From assembly GCF_900454835.1 (NCBI RefSeq), contig NZ_UGTM01000001.1:186501-250500 (forward strand): DNA of 64,000 bases, read 5' to 3'. The notes under the pieces are model-generated. The model was given only the letters and a program-made list of their open reading frames with translations. It had not been told where the DNA came from and ran no database searches. This DNA is from Prevotella denticola (GTDB lineage Bacteria; Bacteroidota; Bacteroidia; Bacteroidales; Bacteroidaceae). A program made the position numbers and the translations under genes. Shown here piece after piece: positions 43,192 through 53,119 of this stretch (the first letter of the stretch is position 1; every line of letters begins with the position of its first letter).

Positions 43192-43241
43192 CAATACTTA
43201 ACGTGATCCGTACTAAGCCTTGACACAAATTATCTACTGGT
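43192..43241 (-). repeat. Inverse copy of part of the 6980-7090 repeat
   Basis: Read on the minus strand, 43226-43192 matches 7046-7084 over about 35 bp with few differences (GTGTCAAGGCTTAGTACGGA is identical), and the next upstream 14 bp (ACCAGTAGATAATT, 43241-43228) match 6945-6958. Between these blocks copy 6980 has 86 extra bases. Two 22-bp units are visible here. Confidence 0.8.
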
Positions 43242-43283
43242 TCCATATTTTGCGGAAACTCCGGAAGAAAGGAGGGCTTTTTC

Positions 43284-43314
43284 TTTGTCTAATTCAATTT
43301 TTTTCTTACTTTTG
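43284..43314 (+). promoter_or_regulatory. Promoter of the glycan-utilisation operon
   Basis: TTTG (43284-43287), a 19-bp spacer, then TACTTTTG (43307-43314). This leaves a leader of about 170 bases before susC, long enough for regulation. The 519-bp gap 42973-43491 holds this and the repeat at 43192; no regulator gene is seen. Confidence 0.75.
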
Positions 43315-43491
43315 CCGGGTATAAACTGAGAACCGACAAGAACCGAATACAAAACCTAATGTAAGACAGTAAACCTGAATGAAAAATTCCGCCTATGGAA
43401 GAGGATGCGTCCAGGCCGCCCTCAATATAAGCGGACGGATTCCATCATATTACCTTTTGGAAAATATTAACCTAATTAACAATAAAGCTGA

Positions 43492-46400
43492 ATGAATAAC
43501 AAGAAAAATGGTCTGTACCTGACCGCATTCCTGTTATGTCTGAATCTGAGCACGGAAGCTCACGGCGTTGCGTTCAACAAGACGGATGCGATGCGGGAGA
43601 GTTCCATGACTGCATTGAGACAAAGGGATGGAAATGCCGTTTCTATTCCGTCAACACAGGTTCCGCAGAAGTCGCTGAACGCCGGCGAGAAGAAGAAAGT
43701 CGTAGGAGTTGTAAAGGAGGAGAACGGAGAACCGGTCATCGGTGCTACTGTCCGTCTGAAAGGTACCCAGGGTGGTGCTGTCACAGATATTGACGGGCGG
43801 TTTACGCTGATGGCGGAGGAGGGTTCTGAACTTGAAATCTCCTATATCGGCTACACCACCAAGACAGTGCGTGTCGGTAAGGCTGATACATACGACATCA
43901 GTCTTTCCATGGGCAGTGCCAAGGAGCTGAACGAAGTGGTTGTCACGGCCCTCGGTATCAAGCGTGAACAGAAGGCGTTGAGCTACAATGTACAGCAGGT
44001 GAGCGGTGAATCTTTGGGGACTAACAAGGATGCCAACTTCATCAATTCGCTCAGCGGTAAGGTAGCCGGTGTGAACATCAATGCCAGTTCGTCTGGTGCC
44101 GGTGGTGCTTCAAAGGTCGTGATGCGTGGTACACGCAGCATCGAGCAGTCGAGCAACGTTCTGTATGTCATCGATGGCGTGCCGATGTTCAACCTCGGCG
44201 GCAGCGGTGATGCGATCTTCGGATCGAACGGTACGACAGAGGCTATCGCAGATATCAATCCGGAGGATATTGAGAGTATGTCTGTCTTGACGGGTGCGGC
44301 GGCAGCGGCACTCTATGGAAACCGTGCTTCCAACGGTGCCATTGTCATCACAACGAAGAAGGGAAAGGTGGGACATACGGAGTTTACCGTCAGTCAGAGC
44401 ACGGAGTTCTCCACGGCTTTCCGTCTGCCGGAGTTCCAGAACCGTTACGGGACAGGCAGCAGTCTGCGTGATGCCGGCGGTAACAGCTACAGTTGGGGAC
44501 GCCTGCTGAATGATGCCAACTATATGGGTTATGACCCAAAGAAGGACTATCTTAAGACAGGCATCATGACCACAGAGGCTTTCACGGTTTCTACAGGTTC
44601 GGAGAAGAACCAGAGTTACTTCTCTGCCAGTGCGTTGAATTCGGGCGGTATCATTCCCAACAACCGTTACAACCGTTACAACTTTACGTTCCGGAACACA
44701 TCCAGTATGCTGGGCGACAGGTTGCTGCTGGATGTCGGTGCAAGCTATATCATCCAGAACGACCGCAACATGACCAACCAGGGTGTGTATGCCAATCCGC
44801 TGGTTTCGGCTTACCTCTATCCGCGTGGCAACGACTACAACGATATGGCGATGTTTGAACATTTCGATACGACGCGCAATATCTACACGCAGAACTGGGA
44901 CAACCTGCTCAGCGAGTTTGTCGGTCAGAACCCTTACTGGATCAACTACCGTAACCTTCGTACCAACAAGAAGTACCGCTACATGATGAATGCCGGACTT
45001 ACCTATAAGGTGACAGACTGGTTGAACGTCGTGGGACGTATCCGTATTGACAATGCTACGAATACTTTCGAGAAGAAGTACTATGCCAGCACGAACACGA
45101 CCATCGCCGGTGCCAACGGCCAGTATGCCAAGGTAAAGACCGACGACAAGCAGGTGTACGGCGATGTGATGCTGAATGTCAACAAGCACTTCCTGCAGAA
45201 CAAGCTGTCACTGGTGGCTAATATCGGTGCTTCTCTCTCTGACATCAAGCAGGACCAGACAGGTCTTGACGGTCCGATAGCCGACAACCTGATTCCCAAT
45301 GTCTTCAATGAGTATCAGGTAGATGCGGCACGTGAGAAACGGCTGCCGGCAGGCTATCACGAGCAAACGAAGTCGCTTCTCGGAAGTCTGGAACTGGGAT
45401 GGAAGAGCCAGCTGTACCTTACGGTCACGGGACGTAACGACTGGCCTTCTATGTTGGCCGGACCTCACTCCAACAAGCATTCTTTCTTCTATCCGTCAGT
45501 GGGCGGCTCGTGGATTGTCTCTGAGTCTGTCAAGCTGCCACAGGCCATTGACTACCTGAAAGTACGCGGTTCGTTCGCCTCTGTCGGTATTCCGTTCCTC
45601 CGCAACATTGCCAATCCGAAGTACGAGTGGGATAATACGACGAAGCAGTGGAAGAGCCAGATGGTCTATCCGATCTACGACCTGAAACCGGAGACGACGA
45701 ACTCTTGGGAAATCGGTCTGCAGGCCCGCTTCCTCAAGCACTTCAATCTGGATGCGACACTCTATTGGACAAAGACTTTCAACCAGACTTTCAATCCTGA
45801 CATCTCTGTATCATCAGGTTACTCTGCTCTTTATATCCAGACAGGTAATGTGTCAAACAATGGAATCGAGTTAGCTCTGGGTTACAGCAATAACTGGGCT
45901 GGTTTCGGCTGGTCGAGCAACTATACTTTGAGTTCCAACCGCAACCGTATCAACGAGCTGGTGCGTAACTACGTTCACCCAGAGACAGGGGCAGTCATCA
46001 ACAAGGACCGTCTGGATGTCGGAGGACTGGGCAATGCACACTTCATTCTCAAGGAGGGCGGCACGTTAGGTGACCTTTATTCTTTGACAGATGTGAAGCG
46101 TGACGACAAGGGACGTATCTATGTCGACAAGAACGGCAAGGTTTATCGTAACAATAACGTCGGCGACGTGAAGCTGGGCTCTGTATTCCCCAAGGCGAAT
46201 ATGGCATGGCGCAATGATTTCTCTTATAAGGGTTTCAACCTCAGTGTGATGGTCAGCGCACGTTTCGGCGGCATCGTTTACTCGGCAACACAGGCTGCAC
46301 TCGACCTCTATGGAGTATCAGAGGCAAGTGCAAAGGCACGTGATAAGGGCTATGTAGAGGTGAACGGCAATGACCGCCTTAACCCTGAATCATGGTATTC

Positions 46401-46683
46401 GACCATCGGTGGCAGTGACGGTATTCCGCAGTTCTACACTTACAGTGCAACGAATGTCCGCTTGCAGGAAGCAAGTCTCAGCTATACCTTCAAGAAGAAT
46501 CACTTCTTCGGTCTGGGCGACCTGACGCTTTCCGTGACAGGCCGCAACCTGTTGATGTTCTACTGTAAGGCTCCTTTCGATCCTGAGACAACGGCTACAA
46601 CCGGCAACTACTATCAGGGTATAGACAAGTTCATGACGCCCAGTACGAGAAATATCGGGTTCAACATCAAGCTTAAATTCTAA
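43492..46683 (+). CDS. SusC/RagA-type TonB-dependent glycan transporter
   Basis: A 1063-residue outer-membrane protein. A signal peptide (MNNKKNGLYLTAFLLCLNLS) is followed by a short linker and a carboxypeptidase-like regulatory domain (about 70-155: VVGVVKEENGEPVIGATVRL, then TDIDGRFTL). The TonB box and plug begin NEVVVTALGIKREQKAL at 151, with VLYVIDGVP and SVLTGAAAAALYGNRASNGAI as SusC signatures. A 22-strand barrel ends in the terminal Phe of FNIKLKF, as required for BAM insertion. It imports oligosaccharides with TonB energy and a SusD lid. The partner gene begins 9 bp after its stop. Its substrate is inferred from downstream genes to be an N-glycan. Confidence 0.97.
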   Translation: MNNKKNGLYLTAFLLCLNLSTEAHGVAFNKTDAMRESSMTALRQRDGNAVSIPSTQVPQKSLNAGEKKKVVGVVKEENGEPVIGATVRLKGTQGGAVTDIDGRFTLMAEEGSELEISYIGYTTKTVRVGKADTYDISLSMGSAKELNEVVVTALGIKREQKALSYNVQQVSGESLGTNKDANFINSLSGKVAGVNINASSSGAGGASKVVMRGTRSIEQSSNVLYVIDGVPMFNLGGSGDAIFGSNGTTEAIADINPEDIESMSVLTGAAAAALYGNRASNGAIVITTKKGKVGHTEFTVSQSTEFSTAFRLPEFQNRYGTGSSLRDAGGNSYSWGRLLNDANYMGYDPKKDYLKTGIMTTEAFTVSTGSEKNQSYFSASALNSGGIIPNNRYNRYNFTFRNTSSMLGDRLLLDVGASYIIQNDRNMTNQGVYANPLVSAYLYPRGNDYNDMAMFEHFDTTRNIYTQNWDNLLSEFVGQNPYWINYRNLRTNKKYRYMMNAGLTYKVTDWLNVVGRIRIDNATNTFEKKYYASTNTTIAGANGQYAKVKTDDKQVYGDVMLNVNKHFLQNKLSLVANIGASLSDIKQDQTGLDGPIADNLIPNVFNEYQVDAAREKRLPAGYHEQTKSLLGSLELGWKSQLYLTVTGRNDWPSMLAGPHSNKHSFFYPSVGGSWIVSESVKLPQAIDYLKVRGSFASVGIPFLRNIANPKYEWDNTTKQWKSQMVYPIYDLKPETTNSWEIGLQARFLKHFNLDATLYWTKTFNQTFNPDISVSSGYSALYIQTGNVSNNGIELALGYSNNWAGFGWSSNYTLSSNRNRINELVRNYVHPETGAVINKDRLDVGGLGNAHFILKEGGTLGDLYSLTDVKRDDKGRIYVDKNGKVYRNNNVGDVKLGSVFPKANMAWRNDFSYKGFNLSVMVSARFGGIVYSATQAALDLYGVSEASAKARDKGYVEVNGNDRLNPESWYSTIGGSDGIPQFYTYSATNVRLQEASLSYTFKKNHFFGLGDLTLSVTGRNLLMFYCKAPFDPETTATTGNYYQGIDKFMTPSTRNIGFNIKLKF

Positions 46684-46692
46684 ATCAAAGTT

Positions 46693-48252
46693 ATGAAACA
46701 CTTAAGAAATATCATATTGTCAACGGTATCGGCTGGCCTGGTTGTGAGTCTGGCTGGCTGTACCAACAGCTACGAGGACTATAACCAGGATCCCTACGGT
46801 GTGTCGAAGAAGGAGACGGAACGTGATGCTTATTCATTGGGCGCAGCCATGGTGAACCTGCAGAGCTGGGTGATTCCTACGGATGTCAATACCAATCAGT
46901 TCACAGAATGTTTGTGCGGTGGCTCGTATGGTGGTTATCTCTCCGATTCCAATGCCGGCTTTGCAGGCAAGAACTTTGCACAGTATAGTCCGGAGAACGG
47001 CTGGAGCCGTGTGTTGTTCAGGGACTTCCTGCCTAAGCTCTCCATCTATTTCAACGAAGTGAAGAGTGCTACGGATGAGCCTGTTCCATTGGCTGTCGCA
47101 CAGATCATAAAGGTTGCCGGTATCCATCGTGTTACCGATGCCTATGGTCCAATACCTTATTCCAAGGTGGGACAGAATGGTGAAATCACTGCACCTTACG
47201 ATTCCCAGCAAGATGTGTATAAGCTCATGTTCAAGCAGCTGGACGAGGCTATTGCTACGCTGACGGCCAATCGTACGCTCAACTTCTCTCCTAAAGCGGA
47301 CAAGGTGTATGGCGGTAATGTCGAGAAGTGGATCAAGTTTGGCAATTCTCTTCGGCTTCGTCTGGCTGTCCGCATATCAAAGGCTGACCCGGTATTGGCA
47401 AAGCAGGAGGCAGAGGCTTCGGTGAACAATGAGGTCGGTGTGATGACTTCCAATGATGACAATGCTTTCATGACCTTGTCGAATACCAATCCTTTCGAGG
47501 TTGTCATGTATGAGTATAACGGTGGCGACTCGCGTATCGGTGCCGACATCACCACTTACATGAACGGTTACAAGGACCCGCGTCGTGAAGCGATGTTCAC
47601 AAAGTCCACTTTCTCAAGAGAAACCAACGGCTACTATGGCTTGCGTTCCGGCATCCAGATTCCGGGTGCGGAGATTGCCCATGCTTACAGCAACTACAAT
47701 GTAAAGACCGACACCAGGCTCTTGTGGATGAATGCGGCCGAAGTGGCTTTCCTACGTGCTGAAGGTGCTTTGAAGAACTGGAACATGGGAGGTACAGCCG
47801 GCAGTTTCTATAAGAAAGGTGTTGAGCTGTCCTTTGAGCAGTGGGGCGTAAAGGGTGCTGCGGCTTATCTGGCTGATAATACCAGTACACCTGCTGTCTA
47901 TACAGATCCCGCCGGACTTAATTCCTATTCAGGACCGGTTTCATCCATCACGGTTGCCTGGGACGACAGCAATCCCGTTGAGCAGCAGTTGGAACGTATC
48001 ATCACCCAGAAGTGGCTGGCTATGTTCCCACTTGGCTTGGAGGCGTGGTCAGACTATCGCCGTACAGGTTACCCGAAGCTGATGCCGGTGAAGGTGAACA
48101 ACAGTGGCGGCGTGGTAAGCAACGAGCGGGGTGCCCGGCGTCTGGCTTATCCACAGGAAGAACGCAGCAACAACCTTGACAACTACAATGCAGCTGTGGA
48201 AATGCTCGGCGGAGCCGACAACATGGCAACAGATGTCTGGTGGGCAAAATAA
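46693..48252 (+). CDS. SusD/RagB-type glycan-binding lipoprotein (SusD-like 2 group)
   Basis: A 519-residue surface lipoprotein. The lipobox is in VVSLAGCTNS, with Cys23. The body shows the SusD TPR-like scaffold: DAYGPIPYSKVGQ, KLMFKQLDEAIATLTANRT, YGGNVEKWIKFGNSLRLRL, then the later WLAMFPLGLEAWSDYRRTGY that is typical of this subgroup. SusD proteins form the hinged lid on SusC and hand the glycan over. It is the partner of the preceding transporter. Residues that contact sugar cannot be named without a structure. Confidence 0.95.
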   Translation: MKHLRNIILSTVSAGLVVSLAGCTNSYEDYNQDPYGVSKKETERDAYSLGAAMVNLQSWVIPTDVNTNQFTECLCGGSYGGYLSDSNAGFAGKNFAQYSPENGWSRVLFRDFLPKLSIYFNEVKSATDEPVPLAVAQIIKVAGIHRVTDAYGPIPYSKVGQNGEITAPYDSQQDVYKLMFKQLDEAIATLTANRTLNFSPKADKVYGGNVEKWIKFGNSLRLRLAVRISKADPVLAKQEAEASVNNEVGVMTSNDDNAFMTLSNTNPFEVVMYEYNGGDSRIGADITTYMNGYKDPRREAMFTKSTFSRETNGYYGLRSGIQIPGAEIAHAYSNYNVKTDTRLLWMNAAEVAFLRAEGALKNWNMGGTAGSFYKKGVELSFEQWGVKGAAAYLADNTSTPAVYTDPAGLNSYSGPVSSITVAWDDSNPVEQQLERIITQKWLAMFPLGLEAWSDYRRTGYPKLMPVKVNNSGGVVSNERGARRLAYPQEERSNNLDNYNAAVEMLGGADNMATDVWWAK

Positions 48253-48278
48253 TGATTACCGATTAAATAGAAAGAAAA

Positions 48279-49316
48279 ATGAAACATATCATTCAATATA
48301 TAGCATATTCAACGGTCTGTGCGGCGGCTTTGCTTATGTCCGGCTGCGATACAGATGTTGAACCTGTAGACATCAACCAGCCCGGTATAGAGCGTCAGAA
48401 TCCTGAACTCTATCAGAACTATCTTGCAGGCATCCGTGCTTACAAGGCAAGCAGTCATAAGATTATGATGGCGTGGTTCGATAACAGCCAGGCTGTTCCA
48501 TTCACACAGGCGCAGCATATCAACGCTGTTCCTGACAGTGTGGATTACGTTGTACTGACGAACCCGGGAACAGTTACCAGACAGATGATACAGGAAATCG
48601 AGGAAGTAAGAAGTCTGAAAGGTATGAAAGTCGTGTTTCTGGTAAGCTGTGATGCCATCAAGACAGTTTATGAAGCACGGAAGAAGGCCTTTATGGCAAA
48701 GCCGGAGAATGCTGGTAAGCACTTCCGTGACTTCAATGGTTTCCTGGTTGATTCAGTCAATACACAGTTACGTCTTGCCGACAAGTATAACTATGATGGT
48801 GTGATCATGGGATTCAATGCGAAGCTCACACATTATCTCAATGAGCAGGAAAAGGCTGAGGCTATGGCCTTGGAGAACGTTTTCTTAGGTATCGCCAAGG
48901 ACTGGAAAGAACGTCATAAGGACAAGGAACTGATCATGATGGGGCGTCCGCAGCATGTAACTGACAAGAGTCTGTTTGCACAGGCACGCTATCTCATTAT
49001 CCCGACACAGGATGAGAAGTCCATATCGGGTGTTGATTATCTGGTTCGCAAGGCTGCGGTAGAAGGTGTGCCGACCGACAAGTTCATCCTGCTGGCAAAC
49101 AACAAGTCTATCGACGAAACCGATACCAAGACCGGTTACTGGGGCAAGACTTTGGCCATGCACGGTATTGCACGGTTCGTTGCTTCCGACCATACCGGCT
49201 ACACCTGTGCAGGAATGGGTCTGCTGAACGCCAATGTTGATTACTACAATGCCTCGTTCACCTATCCGAACCTGCGTAAGGTCATCTCAACTATCAATCC
49301 AACCGTTAAAGAGTAA
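48279..49316 (+). CDS. GH18-fold surface lipoprotein without the catalytic motif
   Basis: A 345-residue lipoprotein: signal peptide ending ALLMSGC with Cys23, then a TIM-barrel-like chain resembling glycoside hydrolase family 18. The family's catalytic strand normally reads DGxDxDxE. Here the equivalent is KYNYDGVIMGFNAKLTHYLN: the first Asp-Gly is present, but the other Asp and the catalytic Glu are replaced by Gly and Asn. It is therefore probably a glycan-binding protein, not an enzyme. As I recall, a gene at the same position in the B. thetaiotaomicron high-mannose locus (BT3985) is a similar GH18-like lipoprotein. It may present N-glycans to SusCD or the endo-enzyme encoded downstream. 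Confidence 0.8.
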   Translation: MKHIIQYIAYSTVCAAALLMSGCDTDVEPVDINQPGIERQNPELYQNYLAGIRAYKASSHKIMMAWFDNSQAVPFTQAQHINAVPDSVDYVVLTNPGTVTRQMIQEIEEVRSLKGMKVVFLVSCDAIKTVYEARKKAFMAKPENAGKHFRDFNGFLVDSVNTQLRLADKYNYDGVIMGFNAKLTHYLNEQEKAEAMALENVFLGIAKDWKERHKDKELIMMGRPQHVTDKSLFAQARYLIIPTQDEKSISGVDYLVRKAAVEGVPTDKFILLANNKSIDETDTKTGYWGKTLAMHGIARFVASDHTGYTCAGMGLLNANVDYYNASFTYPNLRKVISTINPTVKE

Positions 49317-49322
49317 AAGGAA

Positions 49323-50468
49323 ATGAAGAAGCTATTTAAATATGTTCCTGTCCTGGCAGCAGCCCTGTTGATGGCAGCCTGCCAGAACAATGATGAAGTC
49401 GACTTCGCAAGTAAGGCGTTCATTGATGGAAAGACATTCACCAGTGAGACCATTATCAAAGATGCAAGTACCCTGGTGAAGTCGCTGAAACTCTCTACGT
49501 CTCGTCCTGCTGAAAAAGACCTGAAAGCAACTTTCGCACCAGCTCCCCAGCTGCTTGAGACCTATAACAAGGCTTATTACAGCAATGCTGTATTGCTGCC
49601 GGACACCTGTTACAAGGTGATCGTGGGCGAGGTGAAGATCAATCAGGGCAGTGTGAAGAGCAATGAGGCGCAGTTTGAATTCTCCAAGCTCGGCGGCCTG
49701 GACCGTTCGACAACCTACGTCCTGCCCGTAACGGTTGACTGTAATGATATTGACGTCCTGCAGTCAGCCAAGAACTATTACTTTGTGTTCCGTGCAGGTG
49801 CGCTCATCAATGTTGTAGCTGACATGAGCAAGAACTATCTGCAGGTAGACTGGAAGACCCCGGACCTGGTTACTGACATGCACCAGATTACGATGGAGGC
49901 GCTCATCTATCCGCGTGAATTCGGCAAGCTCATCTCTACCATCATGGGTATTGAGGGCAACTTCCTTATGCGTATCGGTGATGCAGGCTTCCCTGACAAT
50001 CAGATTCAGATAGCGACCCGCAGCGGAAACTTCCCAGACTACGACTCCAACAAGGGTCTGCTGACCAAGCGCTGGCAGCATGTGGCCATGACCTACAATG
50101 CTGATACACGTGAGGTGAAAGTATATGTCAACGGCATGCTGCAGTCGCACGGCACGCTTCGTATGGGGACAGTTACCATCAAGGGCGATTCTCCTGACCG
50201 TATGTTCCTCATCGGCAAGTCTTATGATGATGCCCGCTGGTTCGAGGGCAATATGTCCGAAGTACGTGTCTGGAATGTTGTCCGTACGCAGGAAGAGATT
50301 GCCGGACACATCTACAGCGTTGACCCGAAGACTCCCGGTCTCGTGGGCTATTGGAAGATGGACGACAGTTCCAGTCCCAACATCGTAAAGGATGCTACGG
50401 GCAACGGTAATGATGCCAAGGCTGACAAACCGCTGCCATGGCATAATGTTTCATTGCCAGAGAAATAA
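49323..50468 (+). CDS. DUF1735 plus LamG-domain lipoprotein, probable surface glycan-binding protein
   Basis: A 381-residue lipoprotein: signal peptide to AALLMAACQ with Cys20, an N-terminal DUF1735-type beta-sandwich (about 25-160, LKLSTSRPAEKDLKATFAPA) and a C-terminal concanavalin-A/LamG sandwich (about 165-375). LamG features are RWQHVAMTYNADTREVKVYV, GNMSEVRVWNVVRTQEEIAG and VGYWKMDD. LamG domains commonly bind glycans. It starts 6 bp after the preceding gene. Position and domains match the glycan-binding protein (BT3986 type) of high-mannose N-glycan loci, inferred from memory. Confidence 0.85.
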   Translation: MKKLFKYVPVLAAALLMAACQNNDEVDFASKAFIDGKTFTSETIIKDASTLVKSLKLSTSRPAEKDLKATFAPAPQLLETYNKAYYSNAVLLPDTCYKVIVGEVKINQGSVKSNEAQFEFSKLGGLDRSTTYVLPVTVDCNDIDVLQSAKNYYFVFRAGALINVVADMSKNYLQVDWKTPDLVTDMHQITMEALIYPREFGKLISTIMGIEGNFLMRIGDAGFPDNQIQIATRSGNFPDYDSNKGLLTKRWQHVAMTYNADTREVKVYVNGMLQSHGTLRMGTVTIKGDSPDRMFLIGKSYDDARWFEGNMSEVRVWNVVRTQEEIAGHIYSVDPKTPGLVGYWKMDDSSSPNIVKDATGNGNDAKADKPLPWHNVSLPEK

Positions 50469-50490
50469 TCTGTTAAACGTTTTAATCAAA

Positions 50491-51858
50491 ATGACATTTA
50501 TGAATATCAACAATATTAAAACATTCGCACTCTCAATGCTCGGTATGGCTCTGGCTGTATCCTGCTCGGAGAGTATCGATGTGCCTCTTGTTCCGGAAGG
50601 CGGTTACAAGCCATTGGAGAACAGTCTTGCTTTCCTCACGGACAAGTACGGCTGCAGCAATCAGGATTCCCTTGTCTTCAATGAGAAGGGTTCGACGGAC
50701 TTTTACGTGAACCTCACCCAGGCAGCCAAGGCGAATGAAGACTATACGCTGGTGTATGATGCCAAGGCACTTGAGAATTATAACAAGACGCATGGCACAG
50801 CCTTCGAGGCACTGCCCGAATCACTCGTTACGGTGAGCGGTGGTGCTACGGTAAATGCCGGTGCGACGAAATCTTCCAAGGTGACAGTCAGCTATACCAC
50901 GGCTGCGGATCTGAAGGAAAATGGTGTTTATGCCATTCCTCTGATCGTGAAAGGTGCAAGCCGGGCATCAAAGGACAAGGGTGAGTTTGTTCTTTTCGTA
51001 CGTGACATTACCAAGATGCCGAACTGCCATAAGGACAACGGCTTGCAGGTAATCAGCTGTATGGAGGTGAACGATGCCAATCCGCTGCACAATCTGTGTT
51101 ACACGCTGAAGGAGTCGAAGAAGTATGTCTTCGACCAGGTTGTTCTTTTCTCCGGTAACATCAACTACAATGCTGAGAGCGGTGAGGTGTATAACTATAA
51201 CAATGAGAACGTGCAGCACCTGCTCGATTACAAGGAGAAGTATCTGAAGCCGTTGCAGGAGAAAGGTATGAAGGTGATTCTCGGCATTCTCGGAAACCAT
51301 GACCGTTCGGGTGTTGCCAATCTCTCCAAGGAGGGTGCGATTAAGTTTGCACAGGAGTTGAAAGCCGTTGTTGATGCCTACGGACTCGACGGTGTGTTCT
51401 TCGACGATGAATATTCCAACTATGGCGATTACCCCGGTTTCGTCTCACCTTCCATAGAAGCGGCATCCCGCCTCTGCTACGAGTGCAAGCGGATCATGCC
51501 CGACAAGCTCATAGAAGTCTATGTCTACAGCCGCACGGGAAGCCTGGAGACTGTTGACGGCCACAAGCCGGGCGAGTTCATCGACTATGCCTTGCAGGAT
51601 TATGGACGCTACGGCGACCTTTCCAACAACTATGAAGGCTTGTCGCCTAAGGGCATGATACAGGGCTCGTCGGAGTTCGGACAGGGACGCATCATCTCCA
51701 TGAGCACTGCACAGTCCATCAAGGCTGACGGTTATGGCGGTACGATGGTCTTCGGCCTGACTCCGCAGAACGGCTATGTGACCCGTCTGAACAACATCAC
51801 ACGTGCCTTCTATGGAGAGGAAACCGTGCGGACGGGTAGTTATGCAAAAGATTGGTAA
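50491..51858 (+). CDS. Endo-beta-N-acetylglucosaminidase, GH18
   Basis: A 455-residue lipoprotein enzyme. The lipobox is ALAVSC with Cys25. Residues about 30-175 are a DUF1735-type beta domain. The catalytic barrel contains LKESKKYVFDQVVLFSGNIN, GMKVILGILGNHD and the GH18 motif DGVFFDDEYS with Asp300, Asp305, Asp306 and the acid Glu307. It should cut the chitobiose core of N-glycans between the two GlcNAc residues, releasing high-mannose oligosaccharide at the cell surface. BT3987 has a very similar layout. The start is placed at MTFMNINNIK (50491); an ATG at 50500 is also possible, while the longer frame from 50392 lies inside the previous gene. Confidence 0.92.
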   Translation: MTFMNINNIKTFALSMLGMALAVSCSESIDVPLVPEGGYKPLENSLAFLTDKYGCSNQDSLVFNEKGSTDFYVNLTQAAKANEDYTLVYDAKALENYNKTHGTAFEALPESLVTVSGGATVNAGATKSSKVTVSYTTAADLKENGVYAIPLIVKGASRASKDKGEFVLFVRDITKMPNCHKDNGLQVISCMEVNDANPLHNLCYTLKESKKYVFDQVVLFSGNINYNAESGEVYNYNNENVQHLLDYKEKYLKPLQEKGMKVILGILGNHDRSGVANLSKEGAIKFAQELKAVVDAYGLDGVFFDDEYSNYGDYPGFVSPSIEAASRLCYECKRIMPDKLIEVYVYSRTGSLETVDGHKPGEFIDYALQDYGRYGDLSNNYEGLSPKGMIQGSSEFGQGRIISMSTAQSIKADGYGGTMVFGLTPQNGYVTRLNNITRAFYGEETVRTGSYAKDW

Positions 51859-51878
51859 CCTGCTAAACACTTGAAACA

Positions 51879-52865
51879 ATGAAACTGAGATATTTCTATT
51901 CAGCCGTAATGACGGCATTTCTTGCCTTGGGTTTTACAGCCTGCAGCAACGATGAAGACACACCGGAAGTGAAGCCGGAACCCAAGGTTGAGACTGCCCT
52001 CACGTTCGATTCCGATACCGTGAGTGTCGGCGTGGGTGAAACGGCCACGTTCAACATCACTGCCGGAGGCGGCGAATACAGGGCTTTCTGTGAGAATCCT
52101 GATGTCGCAACGTTGACAATCAAGGGGAATGCGATTACTGTGGCCGCTGTAAAAAGCGGACTTACAGGCATCGTGGTCTCCGATGCTGCCGGCAATTACA
52201 GGCGTGTGCTTGTAAAGGCAATGTACAAGAAGATTCTTCTTGACAAAGAGGAGGTCGGCGTGCAGATAAAGGCCGGACACACCGAGAGTTCTGCCACGCT
52301 GACTGTCACCGGTGGGAACGGCGGCTATGAAGCGGTCAGCGACCATGAAGACATTGCCGAGGTCTATTCCATCGTAGACAACGTCATCACCATCCGGGGG
52401 CGCAGCAACGGAACGGCTACGCTTACCATTACCGACAAGATGGGCGTCAGCAAGACGGTAAAGGTAACGGTTACGACGACCGATATTCCTTTCACCGATG
52501 AGGAGAAGGCTGCCATCATGGCATCCACACAGGAGAACTTCGTCTTCGACGACAGTCATGCACAGTCGTATGGCAGTTTTTCCATCGGAGCAAAGGACGG
52601 CAAGCAGCTTGCGCAATGGAACTATAGCGATTACATTTATCTGAAGTGCTGGTTCAGCGGCGACCTTACAGCAGGCAGGAAAACCGGTGGAAAGGTTGAA
52701 ATCAAGACCGATTATTGGGGCAGTGACGTAACTGTATACGAAGATGTAAACGTCGAAGTCCTCAAGGTTTCCGATACGCAGGTGTGGGGAATCATGTGGA
52801 TTCTGAAAGACAATTATCTCCATTATGGTTACTTTGTCTTGCCGAAGGCTGAGGCTGATGATTGA
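51879..52865 (+). CDS. Ig-like (BIG2/BACON-type) surface lipoprotein, last gene of the locus
   Basis: A 328-residue lipoprotein: signal peptide to ALGFTACS with Cys22 and an acidic tail after it (SNDEDTPEVKPEPK) that may direct surface export. Two bacterial Ig-like repeats follow (about 40-120, TFDSDTVSVGVGETATFNIT; about 125-205, SSATLTVTGGNGGYEAVSD). The last 120 residues (FVFDDSHAQSYGSFSIGAKD, DLTAGRKTGGKVEIKTDYWG) form a domain I cannot name. Spacer plus binding head is the usual plan of surface glycan-binding proteins. A perfect terminator follows 67 bp after the stop. Confidence 0.75.
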   Translation: MKLRYFYSAVMTAFLALGFTACSNDEDTPEVKPEPKVETALTFDSDTVSVGVGETATFNITAGGGEYRAFCENPDVATLTIKGNAITVAAVKSGLTGIVVSDAAGNYRRVLVKAMYKKILLDKEEVGVQIKAGHTESSATLTVTGGNGGYEAVSDHEDIAEVYSIVDNVITIRGRSNGTATLTITDKMGVSKTVKVTVTTTDIPFTDEEKAAIMASTQENFVFDDSHAQSYGSFSIGAKDGKQLAQWNYSDYIYLKCWFSGDLTAGRKTGGKVEIKTDYWGSDVTVYEDVNVEVLKVSDTQVWGIMWILKDNYLHYGYFVLPKAEADD

Positions 52866-52932
52866 GTGCTGGCCGATGAAGTCTTGATGGACGGATAAAA
52901 TTTTCCCGTTGTCTGACGGGACTTTATACCAC

Positions 52933-52969
52933 AAAAGGGATGTACCTGTTGACGGGTGCATCCCTTTTT
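52933..52969 (+). terminator. Terminator of the glycan-utilisation operon
   Basis: AAAAGGGATGTACC (52933-52946) pairs with GGGTGCATCCCTTTT (52954-52968), with one mismatch and a G-T pair, ending in five Ts. Confidence 0.88.
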
Positions 52970-53119
52970 GCGGTTCTTCCGTTAAATACGTGGATGAGGT
53001 TGTCGTGCGGATTGCATAGCTTTAATATGAAAAACAAGCCCTCTGCCAGACAAGTCCTTCCGGTACAGCACTTTTCCAGCTGCAAGCTGGTTTCCGTCCC
53101 GGCAATATATGGCAGGGAG

